DNA of 64,000 bases from Ruminococcus sp. (lineage in GTDB: Bacteria > Bacillota_A > Clostridia > Oscillospirales > Ruminococcaceae), in the NCBI RefSeq assembly GCF_016283395.1, contig NZ_JAEEMU010000044.1, forward strand, positions 43,537-107,536. The letters run 5' to 3'. The notes beneath the pieces were generated by a model. It worked only from the letters and a program-made list of their open reading frames with translations. It did not search any database and was not told the DNA's origin. Shown here piece after piece: positions 42,663-51,374 of the stretch; positions within the stretch are counted from its first letter, which is position 1, and every line of letters begins with the position of its first letter. The translations under genes and the position numbers were made by a program.

Positions 42663-44783
42663 TTATTTATCCCAGCCAAGTGCTTTTCTCTTGGCTTTCA
42701 TGTCAGCAACTATCTTTTCTCCCAGCTTTACGGGATCGGTATCCACGTTCATTGAAGAACCGAGAGTTTCGAGAGTGCCGTATTTCAAAAACTCAATAAC
42801 ATTTTTTGAGCCGTATATCTGTGCCTCTACGCAGTGATATGAGCTTATGCCGTTAAGTCTGAAACCGAGTGCGGCATCTATGCCCTTCTCATTGCCCCAT
42901 TCGGGAGAAGAAAAAGCAAAGGGCATTTCGTACATCTTATGTCCCAGTGCTCCTGCAACTCCTGCAAAAATTCCCGATGAACGGGTATTGTCGATACATT
43001 CGCCAACGTGCCATACAGGCGGCAGATCGGGTTCTAGAAACTCTCTCAGGCTGTCTCCTGCCTTTTCTTTGCCTGATACAGCGCAGTATCCAAGCTTCAT
43101 AAGCGGGAAAGAAGCACAGCCGTTGGAGATAATAAGCACATTGTTTTTCAGCAGAACATCGGCTACATCAACTATGCACTTTTCGTAAAGTACCTTTGGA
43201 TTGTTACAGCCTACCATATTTACGATACCGAGTATCCTGCCGTCCCTTATTGCCTCAGCGAGAGGCTTCATGCTTCCGAAGCGTTTGTGTATGTATTCAA
43301 CCGAGAAGCCCACTTCCGCTTCCACTTCGTAAGGCGGTATGTATACGGGGATTCCCTTTCTTGCTTCAAAGCTCTCGATAGCACGGCGTACTATCTTTTC
43401 GGCAAGTGCCTTTGTCTCGTCTATATTTGAATGGTGGTGATCGTACTCATAACGCTCAGCACCGGGAAGTCTTGCTGACTCGCTGGTAGTTACTACTGTT
43501 GTCTTGAAGCAGTGAGCGACCTCCATGATAGACGGGAATACGTCCTGAACATCTGCTACCCACAGATCAAGTGCGCCTGTTCCGAGAACAAGCTCGGCAG
43601 ATACGGCATTTGAAAGGGGGATTACGCCTGCATAGCGATACATTGCAGAAAGTCCCGAACAGCATATACCGTAAAATCTTATGCCCTTTGCGCCCTTTGA
43701 CTTTGCAAGCTCTATCAGGTCGTCACGCTTGCCTGCTTCCACTATCTGGCTTACAAGCAGCGGCAGATGACCGTGTACAGCTATATTCACATAGCCCTTT
43801 TCAAGTGCGCCGATGTTTACTTTTGAGGTAACTCTGTCGCCTACGCCGAAAAGGCTGTCTGTAGCTATCGAAGCTCCAACAACGCCCGAGAATGTAAATG
43901 CAAGTCCGCATCTGAGGAACTGCTGCATTACTGATTTCCAGTCGCCGTCAGTGGCACAGCCCGACTTGTGGTATGCTTCAAATACCTCATGGTACGCGCT
44001 TATGGGGAGTATATCAAGCTCCTTCCATACCTGCTGCCTTTCGGGAACGGCACAGGCGGAAATAGTCTTGTACTCATCGGGAACTGTTCTCGACATATCC
44101 TCAAGAAGTGCGTCAGCAAGGTCTCTTGCAACGTTTTTCAGCTGACGGTTCTTCTGCTTTATGCCAAATGCTTCAGCGGTGGCGCGTATCTTCTGCTCGC
44201 CGAGTATAGGCACATCGAGCTTGCCCTCTGCTGCCCATTTAAGTGCGAGCATTACTTCTCTTGCGTGCATTCCGTGCTGTGCAGCACCTGCTGCAGCGGA
44301 ACGTAGAAGATTTCGTGCAACTATAAGGTCAGCGTCAGCTCCGCACACGCCCTTGGGCGATTTTGGCGTAACTCGGCAAGGTCCCATATTGCATATCTTG
44401 CAACAGACACCTGCAAGTCCGAAGTTGCACTGGGGCTTCTGCTGGTCAAAGCGGTCAAAAGTGGTATCTATGCCAAGCTGTTCCATGCGCAGGAGCATTT
44501 CTCTTACAGCAGGATCGGGAGTCTGTTCGATAACGTCCTGTTTTGTGGGGAATGTCTTTCTGTATTCGGAAACTGCATTCATGTAGTCCTTTATAAATGC
44601 CTGCGGATCGTCCTGTTCACCCTCGCCGTGGCTTGCTTTCAGTATGACTGTAGGTATACCGTGCTCGTCAAAGCCTATGATATTTCTGTGGGAATGGATA
44701 TGTGCAGGCGAATGATCGTGGTGTTCATGGTGCGCATGACCGTGATCATGCTCATGACAGTGGTCATGATCTTTTTTACTCAT
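42663..44783 (-). CDS. cooS: Divergent anaerobic CO dehydrogenase catalytic subunit with His-rich N-terminus
   Basis: The 706-residue protein belongs to the Ni-Fe CODH (CooS) family. The B/D-cluster motif is intact (QCNFGLAGVCCKICNMGPC, then GVCGA). C-cluster ligands present are the His of AVHGH, the Cys of GICCSG, the Cys of GCNNP, the Cys of NGCASF and the Ni-binding Cys of GECIDNTR. The Cys normally found in DVQCIMPS is Asp414 here (DVQDVFPS), and the usual CCTGNE reads CCSGLS. An N-terminal extension has 14 His in its first 32 residues, like nickel-storage tails. It has its own promoter (44813-44841). No acetyl-CoA synthase or CooC is in view, so its reaction may not be standard CO oxidation. 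Confidence 0.88.
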   Translation of the reverse strand: MSKKDHDHCHEHDHGHAHHEHHDHSPAHIHSHRNIIGFDEHGIPTVILKASHGEGEQDDPQAFIKDYMNAVSEYRKTFPTKQDVIEQTPDPAVREMLLRMEQLGIDTTFDRFDQQKPQCNFGLAGVCCKICNMGPCRVTPKSPKGVCGADADLIVARNLLRSAAAGAAQHGMHAREVMLALKWAAEGKLDVPILGEQKIRATAEAFGIKQKNRQLKNVARDLADALLEDMSRTVPDEYKTISACAVPERQQVWKELDILPISAYHEVFEAYHKSGCATDGDWKSVMQQFLRCGLAFTFSGVVGASIATDSLFGVGDRVTSKVNIGALEKGYVNIAVHGHLPLLVSQIVEAGKRDDLIELAKSKGAKGIRFYGICCSGLSAMYRYAGVIPLSNAVSAELVLGTGALDLWVADVQDVFPSIMEVAHCFKTTVVTTSESARLPGAERYEYDHHHSNIDETKALAEKIVRRAIESFEARKGIPVYIPPYEVEAEVGFSVEYIHKRFGSMKPLAEAIRDGRILGIVNMVGCNNPKVLYEKCIVDVADVLLKNNVLIISNGCASFPLMKLGYCAVSGKEKAGDSLREFLEPDLPPVWHVGECIDNTRSSGIFAGVAGALGHKMYEMPFAFSSPEWGNEKGIDAALGFRLNGISSYHCVEAQIYGSKNVIEFLKYGTLETLGSSMNVDTDPVKLGEKIVADMKAKRKALGWDK

Positions 44784-44812
44784 TACATCATCTCCTAAAT
44801 AATATTACACTA

Positions 44813-44841
44813 ATTATATCACATTAGTATGAAAACTTCAA
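44813..44841 (-). promoter_or_regulatory. Promoter of cooS with overlapping inverted repeat
   Basis: On the minus strand TTGAAG, 17 bases and TATAAT lie 30 bases before the start codon. ACTAAT and ATTAGT flank the -10 as an inverted repeat. Confidence 0.65.
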
Positions 44842-44849
44842 TATCTTAT

Positions 44850-44880
44850 AAAAAGAACCTGTTTTTTCGGGCTCTTTTTA
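44850..44880 (-). terminator. Terminator between the ABC transporter operon and cooS
   Basis: On the minus strand AAAAAGAGCC pairs with GGTTCTTTTT (one G-U) around a 10-base loop and ends in T residues, just past the ATPase stop. Confidence 0.75.
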
Positions 44881-44891
44881 TGAACACAGTA

Positions 44892-45662
44892 TCAGATGAT
44901 GTATTCTATATAGTTGTCCGACTTCATATTGAACAGGTCGAATATCTTGTCACGTACATACAGGAAATTCTCGCTTGTTCTGTCGCGGTGATCGCCTAAA
45001 GGAACTTTTACAACACTCTTTATCCTGCCCGGATCAGCCATCATTACAACTATCCTGTCGGCAAGAAATACAGCTTCTTCAATGTCGTGAGTAACGAATA
45101 TTATGGTCTTTTTCTCTTCGCGGGATATCCTGAGTATATCTTCCTGCAATTTCATACGTGTGATAGCGTCAAGCGCACCGAATGGTTCGTCCATGAAGAT
45201 GATATCGGGATCTACCGCAAGTCCTCTTGCAATAGCCACTCTCTGCTGCTGACCGCCCGAAAGCTGTTTGGGATAACGCTTTTCATAGCCGCTGAGTCCA
45301 ACAAGCTCAAGATACTTCTTAGCAGCTGCTGCGCGTTCCGACTTTGGAACTTTTTTTGATTCAAGTCCAAGCTCAACGTTTTTCTGGACGTTTCTCCATG
45401 GGAGCAGTCCGTAGTTCTGAAAAATGGTGATATTGTTTATGGACGGAGCAGTAACTTCCTTACCGTCTATTTTAACACTTCCGCTGTTTACCTTTTCAAA
45501 TCCTGCAAGCGCGTTGAGCAGTGTGCTCTTTCCGCAGCCCGACGGTCCGAGAAGGCATATGAACTCGCCCTTTTCAATGTCAAGGGAAACATGGTCAAGG
45601 GCAGTGAATTCTTTGCCGTCCTGAACATAGTTCTTGCAGGCTTCTTTTATTTCAATATACAT
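44892..45662 (-). CDS. NitT/TauT-type ABC transporter ATPase
   Basis: An ATPase of about 256 residues with Walker A GPSGCGKST, signature LSGGQQQRVAIARGL and Walker B IIFMDEPFGALD, typical of the SsuB/TauB/NrtD group. The ATG at 45662 overlaps the permease stop (TAATG) and lies 7 bases after GGGGAGG; the longer open frame from 45680 starts within that site. It forms an importer with the permease and lipoprotein upstream. Neighbouring cooS hints at a role in that enzyme's metabolism, but the substrate cannot be read from the sequence. Confidence 0.9.
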   Translation of the reverse strand: MYIEIKEACKNYVQDGKEFTALDHVSLDIEKGEFICLLGPSGCGKSTLLNALAGFEKVNSGSVKIDGKEVTAPSINNITIFQNYGLLPWRNVQKNVELGLESKKVPKSERAAAAKKYLELVGLSGYEKRYPKQLSGGQQQRVAIARGLAVDPDIIFMDEPFGALDAITRMKLQEDILRISREEKKTIIFVTHDIEEAVFLADRIVVMMADPGRIKSVVKVPLGDHRDRTSENFLYVRDKIFDLFNMKSDNYIEYII

Positions 45663-46423
45663 TACACTGCACCTCCCCACGATCTCATTACTGCCTTTTC
45701 AATTAATTTAAGGATACTGTCAAGAAGTATTCCGATAACACCTATGACAAGTATAGTTGCAAGCAGGATATCCGCGCGGATATTGTTTCTTGCGTCGATT
45801 ATCTGATAGCCAAGTCCCGACTGTGCGCCGACCATTTCGCCTGCTACAAGGAATATCCACGCTGTACCGAGAGCAAGATGTATACCGTTTGCTATCTGCG
45901 GAAATGCCGCAGGAAAAATGACCTTCCATGTGAGTGCAGGCTGCTTTATACCAAAATTCTTTGAGACTTTCAGGTATATAGGATCTATATTGCCGACTGC
46001 GGAAACTGTCGAGAGCAGTACAGGGAAAAATGCGGCAATAAAGATTATAACTATAGCAGGTACATCACCGATTCCGAATAAAAGAACGATAAACGGCATC
46101 CATGCAGTAGGGGAGATAGGTCTTAACAGCTGCAATGCGGGATTTACATACTGGAATACCTTAGGTATCCTGCCGAGGATAAGTCCGAGAACAACTGCAA
46201 CTACTACAGAGCTTGAATAGCCTACAACAAAACGGTACATACTCGTTTTGATATTTTCAAACAGCCTGCCGTTTTCTATCATTTCCAGCAGTGCGTCAAA
46301 TGCCATTTTCGGTGACGGGAATAATGCTTTGTTGTAGCTGCTCACGGAAAACAGTATCTGCCATATAAGTATAAGAATTGCCAGTGAAACAATAACATTT
46401 TTAAGTGAAAGTATCTTTTTCAT
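45662..46423 (-). CDS. NitT/TauT-type ABC transporter permease
   Basis: About 253 residues with six membrane helices and the BPD_transp_1 signature region (GIHLALGTAWIFLVAGEMVGAQSGLGYQI), as in SsuC/TauC. The ATG at 46423, 8 bases after AAGGTG, is preferred to the GTG at 46432. It sits between the lipoprotein gene (15 bases upstream) and the ATPase gene, with which it overlaps by one base. Confidence 0.9.
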   Translation of the reverse strand: MKKILSLKNVIVSLAILILIWQILFSVSSYNKALFPSPKMAFDALLEMIENGRLFENIKTSMYRFVVGYSSSVVVAVVLGLILGRIPKVFQYVNPALQLLRPISPTAWMPFIVLLFGIGDVPAIVIIFIAAFFPVLLSTVSAVGNIDPIYLKVSKNFGIKQPALTWKVIFPAAFPQIANGIHLALGTAWIFLVAGEMVGAQSGLGYQIIDARNNIRADILLATILVIGVIGILLDSILKLIEKAVMRSWGGAV

Positions 46424-46438
46424 AGGTATCACACCTTA

Positions 46439-47362
46439 TCAGAAATCATTTTTTACGAATTCGGAATAGGTCGGAGGATTGTCTGACAGACCATATTCCT
46501 TTACTTTTTCAGCAAGAGTATTGTACTCTTCCTCTGTTATATCAAGGTCGTTGTATGATATCCACTGTAATGAGATATCAAGTACTTCATCGCTCTGGCT
46601 GAAGTATTTCTTTGCAGTCTCTTTAGCCTTTGCTTTGTCGAGTGCATTTCCTGCTTTTTTGTAGCTTTCAACAAATGACTTTGCATCAGCCGTGCGCTCA
46701 TCAATGAATTTATCTGTGAGGACAAGTCCGCAGCATAATGAGTTTTCCCAAAGCTCCTCAGATGTGAAAAGCACCTTTCCTACACCGAGAGATACGCCCA
46801 TTGCACCGAAAGGCTCTGCAACACAGTAGCCGTCTATCTGACCGCTTGCAAGTGCAGACGGCATCTCAGTCGGTGCAAGCTCTGTGACCTTTACATCGTT
46901 TATAGTAAGTCCTGCTGTTGCAAGTGCATCATTAAGAAGTATATTATGCGATGACTGTCTGTGTGGGATTGCAAATGTCTTGCCTTTAAGGTCGGCAGCT
47001 GATGCGATATCATTTGATACAACGATAACGTTTCCGTCGTGGTGTCCGAGTGCTACAGCCTTTATGCCTATGCCCTCCTGCTTGGACTTCATTGCAAGCT
47101 CGATAAGTACGGATGCTCCGTCAACTCTGTTGGAGTTGAGCGCGTCAAGGAGCTCATTCCATGAACCGTACTTTACAAGCTCTACCTTTAAGCCCGACTG
47201 CTTTTCAAGCTCTTCTGCCTCTTCAAGTACAGCAAGAGAATGTGTGATAGGCAGGTAAGCTATTTTAACGGTATTTGCATTGCTTTCATCTTTCTTGCCG
47301 CATGATGCAGCCGATAAAGTAAGAGTAAGGGCAAGTGCAGATGTGATAATTCTTTTTTTCAT
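46439..47362 (-). CDS. NitT/TauT-type substrate-binding lipoprotein
   Basis: The 307-residue precursor has a lipoprotein signal ending SAASC (Cys21) and an NMT1/SsuA-like binding fold (VKIAYLPITHSLAVLEEAEEL, then NDVKVTELAPTEMPSALASGQIDGYCVAEPFG). Members bind nitrate, sulfonates, taurine, bicarbonate, thiamine precursors, guanidine or other small ligands, so the name alone does not give the substrate. It heads the transporter operon and is preceded by a structured leader with an intrinsic terminator (47382-47478), implying control by transcription attenuation. Confidence 0.88.
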   Translation of the reverse strand: MKKRIITSALALTLTLSAASCGKKDESNANTVKIAYLPITHSLAVLEEAEELEKQSGLKVELVKYGSWNELLDALNSNRVDGASVLIELAMKSKQEGIGIKAVALGHHDGNVIVVSNDIASAADLKGKTFAIPHRQSSHNILLNDALATAGLTINDVKVTELAPTEMPSALASGQIDGYCVAEPFGAMGVSLGVGKVLFTSEELWENSLCCGLVLTDKFIDERTADAKSFVESYKKAGNALDKAKAKETAKKYFSQSDEVLDISLQWISYNDLDITEEEYNTLAEKVKEYGLSDNPPTYSEFVKNDF

Positions 47363-47381
47363 AATTATTTCTTCCTTTCAT

Positions 47382-47478
47382 AAAAAAACGGAGAATCAAA
47401 GATCCTCCGATACGTACTGTTTTTCATAGTGCATGACAAATCTATGATACAGTATGTTCGGAGCACTGCATCATGCAC
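47382..47478 (-). promoter_or_regulatory. Structured 5' leader with terminator and competing anti-terminator pairing (riboswitch-like)
   Basis: Reading leftwards: a perfect 8-bp stem GTGCATGA/TCATGCAC (47478-47471 with 47436-47429) encloses about 34 bases containing CTCCGA. Then TCGGAG opens a terminator stem CGGAGGATC/GATTCTCCG (47409-47389) followed by seven T. CTCCGA inside the first loop can pair with TCGGAG (47410-47405) and so disrupt the terminator. That is the standard expression-platform logic of an attenuating riboswitch. I could not match it to a known class. Confidence 0.6.
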
Positions 47479-48095
47479 ATCATATTAAATTCAAAACTGT
47501 TATTAATGATATAAAGCATATACAGCCCTCCAATCACATAATTCATATCGTTTTACTATGTTTTTATTTTACAGCATTTTCAGATGTTTGTCAATGGCTA
47601 TTTCTTAAAAAATCGAAATTCAGATTTTTTTACACAACCTTTTAAGTTATAGCTAAAAGGTTTGTGTATAATCACAACTTTGTCTATATGTTTGATATGC
47701 TTATGTAATGAGCTGTTATTACATCTGATTATGTGAACGCCAAAGTATGTTATTGCTTTAATAACAGAAATTATAGTATTGATTACATCATTTGTAGCAT
47801 TTTATGGACTTTATTATATGATAAGCAAAGAGGAATATGGAAAGGATTAAGGAAATAGGCTCAGCTTGCCTATATGATATCAGTACATATTGTAATACAG
47901 CCTTATTATATATAAAAAAATAACTTTCGGAAGTGTTTTTGTATATGTTCTTCAAACATTCTGTTATAGTACAGGAAACTTGTCCGAGATAAAAAATCAT
48001 GTACGAATATTCCGTATGAAGGAGTATTGACCTATTTTATTATACTGCTTACTTTTTTAAATAATCAATTATACCACAGAAAGGAACATTATTTT
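47479..48095. other. 617-base intergenic region
   Basis: AT-rich divergent region between the transporter operon and the secreted transglutaminase-like gene. A short inverted repeat CCTTTTA/TAAAAGG occurs near 47638-47660. No gene or clear promoter pair can be supported. Confidence 0.4.
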
Positions 48096-50645
48096 ATGAA
48101 AAAGCAAATCTCAAAGCGTGTAACATCTCTTTTAGCAGCTGCTTCAATGGTTCTGTCGACATCAGCAGCTTTCAATGCTTTTGCAGCAGACAGTGGGGCA
48201 GATGCTTATAATGAACTTTATGCACATTCAAGGCTTTTCAGAGTCGATAATGAAGTTTTTAACAGTAAATATTTGAAGGCTAAGGAGCGTCTTGATAATG
48301 ATCCAAGTTTCTTTGATTATTCAGTAAACGCTCCATATACTAACGGAACTGACATAAACTACATTGATTATCAGCAAGTGAGAGATGTTATAAATGAGCT
48401 TTACAGTACTGACGGATTCAAAAAAACATCATTCCCTTTAAGTGAGATTGCTGATTATAATACGATCAAATGTGATATTGACGGAGATCAGGAATTAAGC
48501 TACTATGATTACTGTTGTATGCTCAGATATATACAGGAAAAAGTTGGTCTGACAGATAAGTTCACTGATCTTAACAATAAAGACCATTCAAGTGAAAGAC
48601 TTGGTTTAATTGACGGTCACGGTGGCTTGGAAATTAAAAAAATCGAGTCACAAAGCAAATATATAACCATACCTTCGGAAATATGCTGTAAACTTATTAC
48701 TAAAAACGAAAAGAATGAAAATGTTGAATCATGGTGTATTCTTCCTGTTCTGAAGATCAAAAAAGGTGCTTTTTCTGAGTGTACAAATATGGAAAAGCTT
48801 ACTATAAGGAATTATGTTCAGCCAAAGTGGTTCTACGGTATAGAAACTTATGACCACGAACCTGAATTGTATACAGGCGGACTTAAAACTATTTCGACAG
48901 GCGGTAAAGTTACAGCCAGCACATTTATCAATATTGAAGACGGCGCATTTGAAGGCTGCTCTAATCTTGATACCGTTAATTTCCAGGAAAATGTAAACTT
49001 CAGCTATAATGTTTTTAATGGTACAAAATTCGGAAATAAACAAGGCAACCATTATGATGACGGTGTAATATGTTACATTAAAAGCAGCGATGAAAAAGCT
49101 GTTGCTGCCTGCGGCACTGTAGATGGTATTGAACTTGCTGACAGCAATAATGACGGTATATCTGATCTTAATATTGCTGATAAAACAACTACTATCACAA
49201 ATAATCTTAGGGCTGTGCTCAATAATGATAATAACAAAGATAAAACGATCTCACTGAATATTCCGGATACAGTTAAATATATCCATGAAGATGCTTTTTC
49301 CAATTGCTGTAATATCAAGTATTTAAATGGCAATGATCTTGATTATTATCAGGAGCAGGAAAGAGAGAATATTTATAAGGATCGTGTGAACGGTGCAGAG
49401 AAATACAGCTTCTATGATCTTATAGTCAAAAATAACGGTTCATTCAAGCGGACTCAGCTTTTAGCCGATCATGTACAGCAGAAAATTGATTTTGAAGTAT
49501 CTGAAATCAAAAATGCATATGATAACGAAAAAGATAGGATAGAAGCTGCTTGCCGTATAATATTCAATAGCGTTGAGTATTCATCATATGTAAATAATAC
49601 AGAAAAATTCGATCTTTTCCCGAATTATGAATACAATATACTTGATGAATCAAGAGAAAATGACAATTCTGCCTATAATGCTTTCCTTTCTAATTATACA
49701 CAGTGTGAAAGCTTTGCCATGGCAGTTTCATTGCTCCTTGACGGTCTTGGTGTAGATAACTTTATTCTTGGTTGTTCCGGTCATGCAGCAAACTTAGTTT
49801 TTGTTGACAAAAAGTGGCAGATTATTGATATGTCTGTTTATGGTGATTTCGACCGTAATGAGAAGCTGCTTGAACGTTCGGGTAATACTTCGTTTGTAAG
49901 AGAAATTTATCAGTTTGGCTCATCGGATAAGGGGTATTATATTACACCTGTTCAGCCTTTAAAGCTTTTCAGCCTTTCAAATGAGTTTGGTTATTATCCC
50001 GGTGCGGCTGTCTGCGGCAAGAATCAGTTAGGATCTTTCAGAAGCAATAAAATGTTAACCTCTGATTGTTCGTTTAATATTGTTGACGTTAATTCTGACA
50101 GAAGCTGCTTAACAATTGAACTTCCTTTAGATTATGAAATTCCTGAACCAATAAAAAATGCAGTTTCTCATAAAAAGATAAAGCTTAATTTTAGCGGCGT
50201 CAGAAAGGAAAACGGTTCATATTATTTTTATAAGAAAGATAAAAAATATACACAGCCAGGAATGTTCACTTATAACAATAAAACATATTATGTCAATAAT
50301 GATGGCACTTTAGCATATAATAAGATTGTTGATGTAATTGAAAACGGAAAAACAGAGAAATACTGGTTCAATAATGAATGTGAAAGAACAAGCGGTTGGT
50401 ATAATGATGGAAATAATTATTATCTTTTTGGTAAAAATCATAATATGAACACTGATGCTTACATATCCATGTATGGAAATTATTATCATTTTGACAAATC
50501 AGGAGTTATGGATGCAAAAAAGTCGGTGGACTGGAAATATAATATAAAATTGTATGCAAATCAAGATGGTGAACTTGATTTAAGCAAACTGTATACTGAT
50601 GATTTGTATAGTGAATTTATAAATGGATTGAAAGAAATATATTAA
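48096..50645 (+). CDS. Secreted transglutaminase-like protein with LRR and cell-wall-binding repeats
   Basis: From the ATG at 48096 (849 residues; longer in-frame starts lack a ribosome binding site) there is a signal peptide (1-31) and an EF-hand/dockerin-like half-motif CDIDGDQELSYYDYCCMLRY. Scattered LRR_5-like segments follow (IKKGAFSECTNMEKLTI, IEDGAFEGCSNLDTV). A transglutaminase-like domain has Cys537 (TQCESFAM), His563 (CSGHAAN) and Asp578 (QIIDMSV). C-terminal aromatic repeats (GWYNDGNNYYLFGK, GNYYHFDKSGVMDAKK) resemble choline/cell-wall binding repeats. It is probably held at the cell surface and could crosslink or cleave proteins or peptides. Confidence 0.8.
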   Translation: MKKQISKRVTSLLAAASMVLSTSAAFNAFAADSGADAYNELYAHSRLFRVDNEVFNSKYLKAKERLDNDPSFFDYSVNAPYTNGTDINYIDYQQVRDVINELYSTDGFKKTSFPLSEIADYNTIKCDIDGDQELSYYDYCCMLRYIQEKVGLTDKFTDLNNKDHSSERLGLIDGHGGLEIKKIESQSKYITIPSEICCKLITKNEKNENVESWCILPVLKIKKGAFSECTNMEKLTIRNYVQPKWFYGIETYDHEPELYTGGLKTISTGGKVTASTFINIEDGAFEGCSNLDTVNFQENVNFSYNVFNGTKFGNKQGNHYDDGVICYIKSSDEKAVAACGTVDGIELADSNNDGISDLNIADKTTTITNNLRAVLNNDNNKDKTISLNIPDTVKYIHEDAFSNCCNIKYLNGNDLDYYQEQERENIYKDRVNGAEKYSFYDLIVKNNGSFKRTQLLADHVQQKIDFEVSEIKNAYDNEKDRIEAACRIIFNSVEYSSYVNNTEKFDLFPNYEYNILDESRENDNSAYNAFLSNYTQCESFAMAVSLLLDGLGVDNFILGCSGHAANLVFVDKKWQIIDMSVYGDFDRNEKLLERSGNTSFVREIYQFGSSDKGYYITPVQPLKLFSLSNEFGYYPGAAVCGKNQLGSFRSNKMLTSDCSFNIVDVNSDRSCLTIELPLDYEIPEPIKNAVSHKKIKLNFSGVRKENGSYYFYKKDKKYTQPGMFTYNNKTYYVNNDGTLAYNKIVDVIENGKTEKYWFNNECERTSGWYNDGNNYYLFGKNHNMNTDAYISMYGNYYHFDKSGVMDAKKSVDWKYNIKLYANQDGELDLSKLYTDDLYSEFINGLKEIY

Positions 50646-50710
50646 AGAAGCATCCTTAGTAAATAAGGTATAATTTGAAAAGTTATATAAAAAATATGCA
50701 TAAAGCAGAA

Positions 50711-50747
50711 GAAATGCCGAGTTTATTTAGCTCGGCATTTCTTTTTA
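50711..50747 (+). terminator. Terminator after the transglutaminase-like gene
   Basis: Arms GAAATGCCGAG / CTCGGCATTTC with a 9-base loop are followed by TTTTT. Confidence 0.85.
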
Positions 50748-50893
50748 TTTTACGAATATAAAATGAAGTGTCCTGAAAATTAAACTTTATGGCACACTCA
50801 GAAAACGGCTGAAAAAGCGTTCCCCAAAGTCAGATTTTAGTTTTGGAATGTACCGAAACTGCGCAGGACTTTTTGAACAGATTGGAGGAAAAA

Positions 50894-51321
50894 ATGGATA
50901 ACCGCGTATATGGATATGCTCGCGTTTCAACGCGTGAACAAAACGAACACAGATTGAAGCTCTCACAAAGTTCATAGTACCTGAACAGAACATTATAATT
51001 TACAAAGCATCAGGGAAGGATACTGAGCGTGAAGTATATCAGTATCTGAAACGTCAGATAACTCGTAAAGGAGATACTCTTGTTATCAAGGAATCGGACA
51101 GGCTCAGTCGTAACAATGCCGATATAAAGCGAGAGTTAGAAGAGTTCGAGGAAATTATCAGTGTTAAGACACGGGATATACCTACTTCGCTTACAGACTT
51201 TCCGTCGGAGCAGGCATGGGTACTGGCAGAAGTATGTTGTGAAAAAAGCCTGTGGAAGCTATGCGAGAGCTTGGTATCTCCAAGTCATACTACTACAGGC
51301 TATACAACAGAATATAGATAA
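50894..51321 (+). pseudogene. Frameshifted small serine recombinase (resolvase/invertase family)
   Basis: The start MDNRVYGYARVSTREQN, with the catalytic Ser in YARVST, is read after GGAGG. A small deletion near 50945 shifts the frame and gives an early stop. The next frame continues the family (EALTKF, VPEQNII, ASGKDTER, GDTLVIKESDRLSRN) to a stop at 51321, but its DNA-binding end is degraded. A sister remnant lies at 62874, sharing both coding start and leader. The remaining 50748-50893 is that leader. Confidence 0.82.
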
Positions 51322-51374
51322 GTTTCTCCATTTTGGAGAAACACAATTTATTGAATATTATGGTGTTTGAAAAG

